This document shows, piece after piece, positions 18,501 through 27,469 of a DNA stretch of 64,000 bases (the first letter of the stretch is position 1; every line of letters starts with the position of its first letter). A program made the position numbers and the translations under genes. The DNA lies in assembly GCF_021442025.1 (NCBI RefSeq), contig NZ_CP090446.1:3100001-3164000 (forward strand), written 5' to 3'. Under the pieces are notes generated by a model. It had not been told where the DNA came from, searched no databases, and saw only the letters and a list, made by a program, of their open reading frames with translations. Origin of the DNA: Sphingobacterium sp. SRCM116780. Its GTDB lineage: Bacteria; Bacteroidota; Bacteroidia; Sphingobacteriales; Sphingobacteriaceae.

Positions 18501-18953
18501 TCTCAAGGAAATTTCATTCCTGTTGGTAATGGTGCTCCTTCTGGATCTACAACATACCATGATGGAATGATCCTAGAAGGTAAACGCGCAGATGGAACTG
18601 AAAACAGTACCATTATAGAAGCTGGAGAATTCTATCGTATATCAAATTATTGGGGGGCTTACCCAGGTTCAGGATTAACGGGAACTTATAAAAGTGCTGT
18701 TTTCGACAACGATTTTATAAAAATGAGAGAAATTTCATTCGCTTATATGCTTCCTCAATCTATCAATAAAAAATTAAAAGCGAAAAATGTAACGATAACG
18801 GCTTATGGTAGAAATCTATTTTACTTCCACAAAACCATTCCACATTTAGATCCTGAAGCAACTATGGGAACCAATTGGCTTACTCGTGCCAATATTGGTA
18901 ATGCAGGGGTGGTACCAAGATCATTTGGTGTATCATTAAGAGCTTCATTTTAA
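15585..18953 (+). CDS. SusC-type TonB-dependent outer-membrane transporter, cassette 1
   Basis: 1122 residues. Signal peptide 1-24 (ending SASALFA), a carboxypeptidase-regulatory-like domain at about 26-97 (VTGKVTDATGPISGVSVSVK), a TonB-box region (LDEVIVTAMG, about 102-111), a plug (about 115-235, LYGSDAAAGVVVITTKSG) and a 22-strand barrel ending RASF. There is no STN domain, so it should not signal through an anti-sigma factor. SusC proteins import oligosaccharides captured with the SusD lid, using TonB energy. susD follows after 21 bases. The first 111 residues differ from the second SusC at only 8 positions, after which the two proteins diverge strongly. Confidence 0.95.
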   Translation: MSYFYKKSAGLALCTLFSASALFAQQSVTGKVTDATGPISGVSVSVKGTSRGTQTGANGSFTIQATQGETLRFSMVGYKATEIVVGSTKTINISLQEDAGALDEVIVTAMGRTMEQRKVGYAVSTVKSEDIIKTSPTNFASALYGKATGVSINTNAGGGNSAVSIDIRGNMNSISFQKQPLIVVDGIITRNEEVNNSGFWSDQRIRGNGILDINPENIESINILKGAAASALYGSDAAAGVVVITTKSGKGSQGFGVDFSLSQGIEQVGILPDYQYDFGPGYARTAAAGVEADGFIHRTISNGRIWFGTPNVSTTYNIAAPAGYKEGDIIKQPRFSAWGQFGPRFDGSEVIYWDGEVRNYNAYKDNYKKFYQNGRSGIYNLAISNSNEKSNYRVSYTRNTYQGVMESGPQNKNTFNLNSNYNLSPKLNVSIIANYVNEHINNRPYMIDRMTNNYTGFLSSVNNIDWFKKYYKTSQGYKYVTAGNRAQNPEEAFDLTVSGTDYMEYYWTQNERQYDEYSNRLMATGKINYKILDNLSIRGTMGTDFTSFYSENKEPNTLPLSLGTSGYYSTNHNRFNILYGDILLAYNTKLAEKIGLTLQAGYQGREENFDFSSQNTEGGLSQRNWYSMNASNSATRGYSSRRNLVKDGLFGVVSFDINNYLFLEGSLRQERTSTLAPGNNVFYYPSVSAAFELSNAVKLPKFINYSKLRTSFGVVGNPPDTYAANVVYTAESVSGTPTLVVPSTYGNNNLKNETKREFEVGLENKFLNSRLGLDLTYYNNKIVDMIVPLDVAYTTGVNNIMQNVGNMRNYGLEIGLSFTPVKNTNFTWDSRINFAFNRNKLLKLAENLDMLQHSNVDNGSLYVRSKVGEAAGNIYTYDLTRNQDGSLLVGDDGFYVPDFDNLIVAGNIQPKTVGGFINGFTYKSFSLNTVIDFRFGGQVYSPSIQYGRSAGMYKETLFGRDEASGGLAYYADSQGNFIPVGNGAPSGSTTYHDGMILEGKRADGTENSTIIEAGEFYRISNYWGAYPGSGLTGTYKSAVFDNDFIKMREISFAYMLPQSINKKLKAKNVTITAYGRNLFYFHKTIPHLDPEATMGTNWLTRANIGNAGVVPRSFGVSLRASF

Positions 18954-18974
18954 AAATTATTAACAACAAATGTT

Positions 18975-20582
18975 ATGAAAAAAACAATCAAAAATATCAT
19001 TTTAAGCGGATTATTGCTATCCACAGCATTTTCATCCTGTAAAAAGTCAACTTTTGATGAAAATTACTATAATCCCGAAGCTTCAGTAGAAGCAGATATA
19101 CCTAGACTTTTTTCTGGACTTCTTTTTAATCAAAGCACAGCTAGTGCTAACACGATAATGCCAAGATATTGGAATTTATATGTTTTTCAATTGCCAACTT
19201 TAGGGACTTATACACAATTATTTGGGTATACTTCCGGTCCTGGAATGTATGAACAAAAAACTGCATATTCACAAAGCCGCTGGCAATACTATTATACAGC
19301 TCCATTAGCTTCATATAAAGAAATAACTAAATTTTATGAAACATTAACAACGAACGAAGATAAAGAAGGGTATAAAATTTTCGTTCAAACCAGTAAGGTT
19401 TTCCTATACGATCAAACTGCACAAATGATTGACATGTGGGGAGATATCCCATTTTCTGAAGCTGGTCAAGTCATTTTAACAGGTGGAGATATTATCAATG
19501 GAAAATATGATGACCAAGAAGCATTGTACAATCAAATGATTGATGACTTAAAGGTAATTGCAGACGACCTAAATAATAATAAGACAACAACCTATTACAA
19601 ACAAATGTTTGATAAAGCTGATTTATTAAATTTAGGAAATCTGGATAAATGGAAAATTTATGCCAATTCATTACGACTACGTTTAGCAATGCGCATTAGT
19701 TATGCAAACGAAACAAAAGCCAAACAAGTAGTCAATGAAATCCTTACTAACCCAACTTTATATCCAGTTGTTACCACCATTGCGAATTCAATAAAAATTG
19801 ATGCACGGGGCACTCAATTAAGAAGTGTTGTTGGTGTAGATGGTATTAAAAATTCATTTGAAAGTTCTGGATTCAACTACGCTCCTGGGTATATTATCAA
19901 TAATTTAATGAAACCTTCGGCAGATCCTCGTTTACAAGTATTTTTCTCGAAAAACATCAAAGGAGAATATTTAGGTTTGGATCCTAATCTTGATGAAACA
20001 ACTCAAGAAAACCAGATCAATGGTAATCTGATATCACGTGTAGATTCTGCTACATTTAGCAGAAATGATAAATTCCCTGGGATCATTATTACACCAGCGG
20101 AAGTGTCTTTTCTGAAAGCAGAAGCTAATGAAAGATGGGGTATTGGAAACTCAGCTGAAATGGAATATAAAAACGGGATAAAACAATCTATCGATTTTTG
20201 GTACTACGTCAATAGTTTAAATGACAATGCTGATGGTACAGCTTATGTTCCTAAAACGAAGCCAACTGAATCTCAAATTAATACTTTTTTAACCAATGCA
20301 TTAATTGCTTACTCAGGTTCAAAACAAGAAAAGCTAGAAAAAATTGCTTCACAAAATTGGTTGAATTTTTCACCTATTCAAGCACAACATGCTTGGGCAG
20401 AGTATAGGAGAACAAACTTTCCTAAATTGACATTTGTTAAAGATAATGGATCTCAACAAAGCCCAATGCCTCCTACAAGATTGCTGTATCCTGAAAATGA
20501 ACGAACTTATAATCCAGTCAATTATCAAAACGTAAAAGATAAAGATAATTTGACAACTAAACTTTTCTGGGACGTAAACTAA
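18975..20582 (+). CDS. SusD/RagB-type outer-membrane lipoprotein, cassette 1
   Basis: 535 residues. Lipoprotein signal with Cys22 (STAFSSC, then KKS). It has the helical SusD fold with tetratricopeptide-like repeats. YDQTAQMIDMWGDIPFSEAG near residues 140-155 and the end TYNPVNYQNVKDKDNLTTKL place it in the SusD-like branch also seen in the second cassette (PF12771-type). SusD proteins sit on the SusC barrel as a glycan-binding lid. Partner of the SusC 21 bases upstream. Two terminators follow. Ligand unknown. Confidence 0.93.
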   Translation: MKKTIKNIILSGLLLSTAFSSCKKSTFDENYYNPEASVEADIPRLFSGLLFNQSTASANTIMPRYWNLYVFQLPTLGTYTQLFGYTSGPGMYEQKTAYSQSRWQYYYTAPLASYKEITKFYETLTTNEDKEGYKIFVQTSKVFLYDQTAQMIDMWGDIPFSEAGQVILTGGDIINGKYDDQEALYNQMIDDLKVIADDLNNNKTTTYYKQMFDKADLLNLGNLDKWKIYANSLRLRLAMRISYANETKAKQVVNEILTNPTLYPVVTTIANSIKIDARGTQLRSVVGVDGIKNSFESSGFNYAPGYIINNLMKPSADPRLQVFFSKNIKGEYLGLDPNLDETTQENQINGNLISRVDSATFSRNDKFPGIIITPAEVSFLKAEANERWGIGNSAEMEYKNGIKQSIDFWYYVNSLNDNADGTAYVPKTKPTESQINTFLTNALIAYSGSKQEKLEKIASQNWLNFSPIQAQHAWAEYRRTNFPKLTFVKDNGSQQSPMPPTRLLYPENERTYNPVNYQNVKDKDNLTTKLFWDVN

Positions 20583-20602
20583 AATTTTAAAATCTTAATA
20601 AA

Positions 20603-20631
20603 GAAAGCTACTTCGGTAGCTTTCCTTTTTT
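20603..20631 (+). terminator. First of two tandem terminators after susD 1
   Basis: GAAAGCTAC (20603-20611), a TTCG tetraloop, then GTAGCTTTC (20616-20624) and a T run. The same GAAAGC-type hairpin follows the second susD at 27198. Confidence 0.85.
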
Positions 20632-20633
20632 AC

Positions 20634-20659
20634 AGCATGTCTTTGGACATGCTTTTTTT
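20634..20659 (+). terminator. Second tandem terminator after susD 1
   Basis: AGCATGTC (20634-20641), loop TTTG, GACATGCT (20646-20653), then a run of seven T. It directly follows the first hairpin. Confidence 0.8.
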
Positions 20660-21038
20660 ATGACTAAAAATTTCGGATGCTTGATTTATGAAGAGAGCTT
20701 TTAGTTTGTATCCACATTATTACATTTCTTGTTTATCACTTATCTTATTGTATACAGAAAAATCTGAAAATCAATTTGAAGAGCGTTTTAGTTATCCAAA
20801 GCACTAAGCAAAACAAGAATTCTATAGCATATGAAGTGATCAGTAATACAAACTTAGGTATCATAATTTCGTTACAACAATACTCGTTATTGATTTTAAT
20901 CTCTTACACAATCCTCATTCTACTAGAATTAAAAACAAAAGTAACACCCACTTTTTAAAAAAAATTATAAAGTTGTTGCTATATTAAAATAAATTTCATT
21001 TATTTACAGCCACATTGCGAAAATCAACAAACCACAGT
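20660..21038. other. Spacer between the two ROK-SusCD cassettes
   Basis: No supported gene. A 60-codon plus-strand frame at 20776-20958 is hydrophobic but has no start context and ends in an A run, so I treat it as chance. The block 20953-20978 is the second copy of the upstream element seen at 14297. Confidence 0.5.
20953..20978 (+). promoter_or_regulatory. Conserved upstream element of ROK/SusC cassette, copy 2
   Basis: A run of A followed by ATTATAAAGTTGTTG, nearly the same as 14297-14321 before the first ROK gene. It ends 61 bases before the ATG at 21039. Conservation inside otherwise diverged spacer suggests a function in expression. Confidence 0.45.
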
Positions 21039-22217
21039 ATGATAAACTGCCAAATTTTGAAAGCACTTTACTTTCAAGAATCGCAATCGATTGCGGATCT
21101 AAGTAAAACGTTTAATAAAAGTATACCACTCATTACTAAATCAATAAATTCATTATTGGAGATGAATCTTGTTGAAGAGAATGGTTTTGCTGTATCAACT
21201 GGTGGAAGAAGGGCGATTCAATTCAAAGTTAACAACAAGCGATCAACATATACATTAGTTATCATACTGGATCAGTTCTATACCTCGATTCAAATCTACG
21301 ATCTAGAAAATAATATCATTCATGAAAGTACGGATATATATAATCCTCTAGTTTCAAATCCGAAAAGCCTTTCCACTATTATTGGTGTTATTGAGCAAGT
21401 GTTGGAGCAATCCAATATTCCGTTATCCAATTTTCTTGGTTTTGGTATCAGCATGCCTGGATTTGTCGATCCCTCTATAGGTATCAATGATTCTTTTGAC
21501 AAACAGGCCAAGCTGTATCATATAAAAAAACATATTGCGGATCACTTTAAAGTACCTGTTATTCTCGAAAATGATTCCACCTGTATTGCTTTTGCAGAAC
21601 AGAAATTTGGTGTTGCAAAAGATATAAAAAACTCACTGGTTATCAATTTAAACTGGGGAGTAGGCTTAGGTATCATTGTCAATGATGAGATCTTCAAAGG
21701 TTCTAGTGGTTATGCTGGAGAATTCAGTCATATCCCATTGAGTGATAGCAATGAATTATGTTCGTGCGGAAAAAAAGGATGTCTGGAAGTGGAAGCTTCT
21801 CTAACGGCTGCCTTAAAAAACGTCGAGACCGCATTAGTCGCTGGAGAAAAATCAAGTCTAGAATCGGAACAGTATAGCAATCTCTTAGCGCAAGGAGATG
21901 CCTTATTGGAACATGCATTAAAAGGTGATCAATTGGCCGTTGCCAGTTTAGGAAAAATTGGCTATATGCTCGGAAAGGGAATCGCCACATTGATCCATAT
22001 TGTCAACCCCGAAGCGATCATTATTAGCGGAAGAGGAGCCAAGGCAGGCGATATTTTGATGCCTCAAATCCAAACCGCAGTCAACGAATTTTGTATCCCT
22101 CGGTTAGCAAAAGCCACAGAATTAAAAATATCAGATTTAAATAAGAGAGCGCAAAGCTTAGGTACAGCAGCGTTTATTATCGAAAACTTAATACACACAC
22201 TAATAACACCAAACTAA
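21039..22217 (+). CDS. ROK family transcriptional regulator, cassette 2
   Basis: 392 residues from ATG 21039. An earlier TTG at 21015 would add eight residues, but alignment with the first ROK protein supports 21039 (INCQILKALYFQES against NSQILKALYFQES). Winged helix, GGRRA wing, ROK domain and zinc motif CSCGKKGC are all intact. Differences from the paralogue are scattered conservative changes, for example VEENG for IEGNG and LEVEAS for LEVGAS. The susC of this cassette starts 24 bases later. It probably represses the second SusCD pair; whether the two ROK proteins cross-regulate is open, because their DNA-binding regions are almost identical. Confidence 0.88.
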   Translation: MINCQILKALYFQESQSIADLSKTFNKSIPLITKSINSLLEMNLVEENGFAVSTGGRRAIQFKVNNKRSTYTLVIILDQFYTSIQIYDLENNIIHESTDIYNPLVSNPKSLSTIIGVIEQVLEQSNIPLSNFLGFGISMPGFVDPSIGINDSFDKQAKLYHIKKHIADHFKVPVILENDSTCIAFAEQKFGVAKDIKNSLVINLNWGVGLGIIVNDEIFKGSSGYAGEFSHIPLSDSNELCSCGKKGCLEVEASLTAALKNVETALVAGEKSSLESEQYSNLLAQGDALLEHALKGDQLAVASLGKIGYMLGKGIATLIHIVNPEAIIISGRGAKAGDILMPQIQTAVNEFCIPRLAKATELKISDLNKRAQSLGTAAFIIENLIHTLITPN

Positions 22218-22241
22218 TTAAAACTTATCAACCCTTAACGT

Positions 22242-25200
22242 ATGAGTTATTTTTACAAAAAAAGTGCGGGATTGGCGTTATGCACATTATTTAGTGCATC
22301 AGCGTTATTCGCACAGCAATCTGTTACAGGAAAGGTAACGGATGCTACAGGACCAATTTCCGGTGTTAGCGTTTCTATAAAAGGAACCTCACGCGGAACG
22401 CAAACAGGCCCAGATGGTAGTTTTACTATCCAAGCAGCTCAGGGAGAAACATTGCGATTTTCGATGGTCGGTTATAAAGCCACAGAAATTTCAGTTGGGT
22501 CAACTAAAACGATTAATGTATCACTACAAGAGGATGCATCTGCATTAGACGAGGTTGTGGTAACAGCTATGGGTATCAAGAGAGCCCCTAAAGAATTGGG
22601 ATATGCCATGAGTACGGTCGATTCGAAAGAGTTGACTAAGACAGGTTCCCCTAACTTTGCTGGTGCCTTATACGGTAAAGCTCCAGGCGTACGTATTTCA
22701 GCTGCTCCAGGTGGTGCCACTTCAGGTGTCAATATCAATATCCGTGGTACAAACTCCATTACAGGTAACTCCCAACCTTTGGTTATCATAGATGGTGTAC
22801 CGATGCGTCAAAGTTCCTTTAATAACTCCGATTATTGGGGGGACCAACGTGCTCGTGGTAACGGATTAGAAGATCTTAATCCAGAAGATATTGAAAATAT
22901 CAGCATCTTGAAAGGTGCTTCCGCTGCCGCATTATATGGATCAGAAGCGATGAATGGTGTTGTACTAGTGACAACAAAATCAGGAAAAGCTGGAAAAGGA
23001 TTCTCTGTTGATTTTAATGCCACATACGCACATGATCAGATTGCTTATTTACCAAGATTTCAAGATGTTAGAGGACCAGGGTATTCTAAGGCTTATCAAA
23101 ACGATAAACAATCAGATGATCTGTTTTATTATTATACTCCAGCTGAAGCAATTAATGGGGTGAATCGAGGTGTTATGAACTCGGGAATCAATTTCGGACC
23201 AAAGTTTGATGGTCAAGATATCATTTCTTGGGATGGTCAAGTAAGACCATACAGTGCGCAGAATTCTTACAATAAATTTTTCAACAACCCGAATAATTCG
23301 ATTTTCAATCTTGCGATAGGAAACGCTACGGAGAACTCAAATATTCGATTCTCTATTACACGTCAAGATAACCAAATGACTGCGATGGATTCCTATAACA
23401 AAAAAAATATTGCGAATCTGAATGCAAGTTTCACATTATGGAAAAAATTTAAAAATGATGTTGTTGTCAACTTTATCAACCAACAAACACACAATAGACC
23501 GCTCCTAACAGATCGTTTAATTAACAATTTCACAGGGATGATTTCCACGTTTGACAATCCGGATTGGTATTTAAATAAATACCAAACAAGTCTTGGTTAT
23601 AAATATGTGATCAAAGACCCAAAAACACAATCGTTGACTCCTGCTGAAGATATTCATTATTTTGGTTATAGAGGTGACGTTCTTGAATACTATTGGAACT
23701 CGAAAGCAAAACAATACGATGAAAATTCAAATCGACTGATTGGTTCCTATACAGCAACATGGAGTATAACGGATGACTTATCTTTACGTGGACGTGTCTC
23801 TGCAGATGTAACTTCATTAAAAACAGAAGACAAACAACCAAATGAGGTTCCTTTAGCCTTTGGTAATACTGGTTTTTTCTCATTAGGAAATCAAAATGCC
23901 AATATTTACTACACAGACTTAATGGCGACCTACAACAAACAACTTAATGATGACATTAAGTTAGGTGTAGTAGCAGGATATACCGCAACCCGTTCACAAG
24001 ACATCTATGTTGAAAATGAAACCGATGGTGGTTTAACCGTTAGAAACTGGTATGACGTAAACGCCACATTAAATCAGGCAAAAAGAAATGACCGATACAA
24101 TTATCGTAATTACATGTTACGTGATGCCGTTTTCGGAACAGTAAACTTCAATTTAAAGCAATTTTGGAATGTTGAAGGAACATTAAGACGTGAACGTATT
24201 TCTACGATGAATCCTGACAATAATGTTTTATATTACCCATCCTTAAACACAAGTTTTATTCTCTCTGATGCTGTTAAATTACCAGAAATCTTTAGTTATG
24301 CCAAGTTAAGAGGATCATGGGGTATAGTGGGTAATTATCCTGATATTTATAAAAGTGCACTATCCTACACGCAAAAAACATTAGGACCACAAGCTGATGG
24401 TGGTACATCCGTTATTTATACCACAGTTCCAACAACAGAATTTGGCAACGAGAATATCAAACCTGAAACTAAAAATGAGGTTGAGTTTGGTTTAGAAACA
24501 AAAATGCTCAAAGGACGTTTAGGATTAGATATAACTTACTATAATGGATTGGTTAAAGATCAAATTCTAAATTATACGCTACCTATTACATCTGGTGCAA
24601 ATTCTATTCTTGCCAATGTAGGAAGTTTACGCAACACAGGATGGGAATTTGCTATTAATGGCACACCAATCCAACATGAGAATTTCAAATGGAATACTGT
24701 TCTTAATTTCTCTATGAATAAAAACAAAGTAATTTCTTTACCAGGTAATGCAGGTTCATTATTATTAAGAGATTACGATGGTAAAGCAGCTCAACTCGTT
24801 GCTAATGTCGGAGAGTCTATGGGAGACATCATGGTGCGCCCAGTTAAAACAGATCAAAATGGAGACAAAGTTGTGGCAGCAAATGGGCTTTATGAAATTG
24901 ATGGAAATTCATGGATCAAAGCTGGAAATGCAATGCCAAAAGCTACTGGAGGATTTATCAACAACTTTTCTTACAAGAACTTTTCGTTAGATTTATTAAT
25001 GGACTTCAGGTTAGGAGGCAGCGTGATGCCTACAGGTATCAATTGGATGATCAGTCGTGGTTTATTAGAAGAGAGTTTAAATAATATGGATACGGAGCAT
25101 GGCGGTCTTAGTTATTACCAAACAAAAGATGCTGCAGGTAATACGATGGGTGTCGCAACCAATTCTACTGCAGGTCCAAATGGTGAAATTGTTTATCATG

Positions 25201-25589
25201 ATGGAATGTTAATGGATGGAAAACTAGCCAACGGAACGGAGAACAGTAATGTTATTTCGCAAGCTACTTACTATAACAACACCTATAATTGGGGAGGACC
25301 TCAATATTCTCAATCACGTTATGAACTATATGTTCAAAAAAACAATTATCTTAAAATGCGTGAAATTTCATTAGGATATAAATTGCCGAGTTCAATCGCT
25401 AGTAAATTAAGAGCAAAAAATGTTCAATTATCTGCATTTGGTCGTAATTTATTCTTCATTTACAGATCGATTAAAGATTTAGATCCTGAGCAAATGACTG
25501 GTGGATCCAATTGGATTAATAGTGTTTCAAATGCTGGAACTTCTCCTGCAACTAGAACTTATGGTTTAATGCTACGTGCTAGCTTCTAA
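22242..25589 (+). CDS. SusC-type TonB-dependent outer-membrane transporter, cassette 2
   Basis: 1115 residues. The first 45 residues, including the whole signal peptide, are identical to the first SusC, and 103 of the first 111 match. From TAMG onwards the plug and barrel diverge (IKRAPKELGYAMSTVDSKEL here). Carboxypeptidase-regulatory-like domain about 26-97, plug about 115-235 (LYGSEAMNGVVLVTTKSGKA), barrel to RASF. No STN domain. It should import a different oligosaccharide from its paralogue, because barrel and plug define specificity together with SusD. susD 2 follows 11 bases downstream. Confidence 0.95.
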   Translation: MSYFYKKSAGLALCTLFSASALFAQQSVTGKVTDATGPISGVSVSIKGTSRGTQTGPDGSFTIQAAQGETLRFSMVGYKATEISVGSTKTINVSLQEDASALDEVVVTAMGIKRAPKELGYAMSTVDSKELTKTGSPNFAGALYGKAPGVRISAAPGGATSGVNINIRGTNSITGNSQPLVIIDGVPMRQSSFNNSDYWGDQRARGNGLEDLNPEDIENISILKGASAAALYGSEAMNGVVLVTTKSGKAGKGFSVDFNATYAHDQIAYLPRFQDVRGPGYSKAYQNDKQSDDLFYYYTPAEAINGVNRGVMNSGINFGPKFDGQDIISWDGQVRPYSAQNSYNKFFNNPNNSIFNLAIGNATENSNIRFSITRQDNQMTAMDSYNKKNIANLNASFTLWKKFKNDVVVNFINQQTHNRPLLTDRLINNFTGMISTFDNPDWYLNKYQTSLGYKYVIKDPKTQSLTPAEDIHYFGYRGDVLEYYWNSKAKQYDENSNRLIGSYTATWSITDDLSLRGRVSADVTSLKTEDKQPNEVPLAFGNTGFFSLGNQNANIYYTDLMATYNKQLNDDIKLGVVAGYTATRSQDIYVENETDGGLTVRNWYDVNATLNQAKRNDRYNYRNYMLRDAVFGTVNFNLKQFWNVEGTLRRERISTMNPDNNVLYYPSLNTSFILSDAVKLPEIFSYAKLRGSWGIVGNYPDIYKSALSYTQKTLGPQADGGTSVIYTTVPTTEFGNENIKPETKNEVEFGLETKMLKGRLGLDITYYNGLVKDQILNYTLPITSGANSILANVGSLRNTGWEFAINGTPIQHENFKWNTVLNFSMNKNKVISLPGNAGSLLLRDYDGKAAQLVANVGESMGDIMVRPVKTDQNGDKVVAANGLYEIDGNSWIKAGNAMPKATGGFINNFSYKNFSLDLLMDFRLGGSVMPTGINWMISRGLLEESLNNMDTEHGGLSYYQTKDAAGNTMGVATNSTAGPNGEIVYHDGMLMDGKLANGTENSNVISQATYYNNTYNWGGPQYSQSRYELYVQKNNYLKMREISLGYKLPSSIASKLRAKNVQLSAFGRNLFFIYRSIKDLDPEQMTGGSNWINSVSNAGTSPATRTYGLMLRASF

Positions 25590-25600
25590 AGAAAAAAATA

Positions 25601-27181
25601 ATGAAAAAGTCACTTATAATGATGGGGCTCTGTGTAGCTTCATTTTCAACGATAACATCTTGTAAAAAAGATACTTTTGCCGATTATTATAAAAATCCAG
25701 CAAAAGTCTCCGAATCAAGTATAGAAAAACAATTCACTGGGATAATTTATGATTTTAGGGCGTTAATCATTCCAACATACGGGAATTACTTTATTACACT
25801 CCGTCCTACCATTAATCTTTACATTCAAAACCTAGGTTCACTTAACCAAGCGAACCAATTAGTCCCGGGCTCCGCTGCTATTGAAGAAAGATGGAATAAA
25901 TACTATGCAGGTCTTACACAATACAAAGAATTTATACGGTTATTCAATAATCAAAGTGAAGAAGACAAAGCAAATAAAAAAGCGATGCTTTTAGCTGCGA
26001 AAGTTTTATTCTATGATCAAACACAACAAATGGTTGATCTAGTAGGCGACATTCCTTGGACAGAAGCAGGAAACCTAATGGCTAATGGTGGAGACTATAC
26101 TATTTCCTATCCGAAATATGACAAAGCAGTAGATATCTATACCACAATGCTTGATGATTTAAAAATCATGAGTGAGGATCTTAATACATTGCAAATTCCA
26201 GCAACTTTTGCAGGTTCTTTCAAAACTCAAGATTTAATTAATAATGGTGATTTAGAACTTTGGAAAAAATATTGTAATTCACTTCGTCTAAGAATGCTGA
26301 CACGTGTATCGGCAAGCAGCCAATTTGCAAGTAGAGCAACGGCTGAAATTGATGAAATCGTTAAGAACCAAACAAAGTATCCGTTGATTCTCACAAATAG
26401 TGAAAACGCTCAAATTGATATTTTTAATGTAAGTTCAGATATCAAATCTGAAGATATTAAGGGTGCTTTTGAAACGGATGGATGGTATGCGAATATAGCG
26501 AGTAAACCCATGATTGACCAAATGGTCAGTACACATGATCCTAGACTTCCTATTTTATTTGAGACAGGTGATAAAGCTGCTGGAGTATACATTGGTTTGG
26601 ATCAATCGTTGAACAATAATGAACAATCTACTTTAGTAAGAGGAAATACGTTAACGATCTATAATAGACATACGTTATCTCGAAATAAATACATCCCGGG
26701 TATTCTGATTAGTGCTTCGCAAGTAAATTTCCTTTTGGCAGAGTATTATAATAAAACGGGAAATGCAGGATCTGCAAAAGCAGCATTTGAAAATGGATTA
26801 AAAGAGTCCATTAACTTATATAGCAGTATCAGCAAGAAAAGTGACGATAAAACAGTTCCTGCTGCTGCTGTACCAACTGCTGCTGAAATTGCAACGTTCA
26901 TTTCAACTGTTAATTGGGATGCCGCCAGCAACAAAATTCAATTGATTGCAACGCAAAAATGGTTACACTTCAACTTGTTTCAAGCGGTAGAAAACTGGTC
27001 AGAAGTAAGAAGGCTAGATTATCCTAAATTTACGATTCCTACCTTTAGTTCTGACATTCAAAAAACTGTGCCAGTTAAGTTGACTTTACCACAGGCTGAA
27101 GCAACATATAATGAGGCGAACTATAATGTCGTTAAAGACCAGGACAATCCGAATACAAAATTATTCTGGGACGTTAACTAA
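25601..27181 (+). CDS. SusD/RagB-type outer-membrane lipoprotein, cassette 2
   Basis: 526 residues. Lipoprotein signal with Cys21 (STITSC, then KKD). It has the same family layout as the first SusD: YDQTQQMVDLVGDIPWTEAG near residue 140 and the end NYNVVKDQDNPNTKLFWDVN, almost the same C-terminus as the paralogue. Much of the rest differs, as expected for different glycan ligands. Pairs with the SusC 11 bases upstream and closes the cassette, followed by a terminator. Confidence 0.93.
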   Translation: MKKSLIMMGLCVASFSTITSCKKDTFADYYKNPAKVSESSIEKQFTGIIYDFRALIIPTYGNYFITLRPTINLYIQNLGSLNQANQLVPGSAAIEERWNKYYAGLTQYKEFIRLFNNQSEEDKANKKAMLLAAKVLFYDQTQQMVDLVGDIPWTEAGNLMANGGDYTISYPKYDKAVDIYTTMLDDLKIMSEDLNTLQIPATFAGSFKTQDLINNGDLELWKKYCNSLRLRMLTRVSASSQFASRATAEIDEIVKNQTKYPLILTNSENAQIDIFNVSSDIKSEDIKGAFETDGWYANIASKPMIDQMVSTHDPRLPILFETGDKAAGVYIGLDQSLNNNEQSTLVRGNTLTIYNRHTLSRNKYIPGILISASQVNFLLAEYYNKTGNAGSAKAAFENGLKESINLYSSISKKSDDKTVPAAAVPTAAEIATFISTVNWDAASNKIQLIATQKWLHFNLFQAVENWSEVRRLDYPKFTIPTFSSDIQKTVPVKLTLPQAEATYNEANYNVVKDQDNPNTKLFWDVN

Positions 27182-27197
27182 TTTTTTTTAACTTAAT

Positions 27198-27227
27198 AAA
27201 GAAAGCCACATCAGTGGCTTTCTTTAT
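27198..27227 (+). terminator. Terminator after susD 2
   Basis: AAAGAAAGCCAC (27198-27209), loop ATCA, GTGGCTTTCTTT (27214-27225). It is in the equivalent position to the hairpin after susD 1. Confidence 0.85.
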
Positions 27228-27286
27228 ATTATAGTATTTTGAATAATCTTCGCGTTACATAGGTTAACTAATTAGCATAAACTTTT

Positions 27287-27469
27287 ATGAAAAAGATCCT
27301 TTATTTATTATCTTTATTATTGAGCTTATCATTTGTTTCCTGTAATAAAAATGACATGGAATATTCAAATCGGTTTGATGATAGCTTTCGTATAAACGTA
27401 CATAAAAACAACTATTTTTCACGAATTTACATTACTAATATATTGCATACACATGTCGACTTATTATAA
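27287..27469 (+). CDS. Possible small lipoprotein, or remnant of one
   Basis: 60 residues. The first 23 form a textbook lipoprotein signal (LLSLLLSLSFVSC, Cys19, then NKND). The remaining 40 residues have no recognisable domain, and the frame overlaps the start of the next gene by 17 bases. Either a very short lipoprotein or the 5' end of a larger lipoprotein gene (a SusE/F-like glycan-binding protein would be expected here) truncated by deletion. The good signal and poor body favour a remnant. Confidence 0.4.
   Translation: MKKILYLLSLLLSLSFVSCNKNDMEYSNRFDDSFRINVHKNNYFSRIYITNILHTHVDLL

Noticed and set aside
20776..20958. 60-codon frame in the spacer between ROK-SusCD cassettes
   Set aside because: Composition follows the AT-rich spacer, it ends in an A run that belongs to the ROK upstream element, and there is no counterpart before the first cassette.
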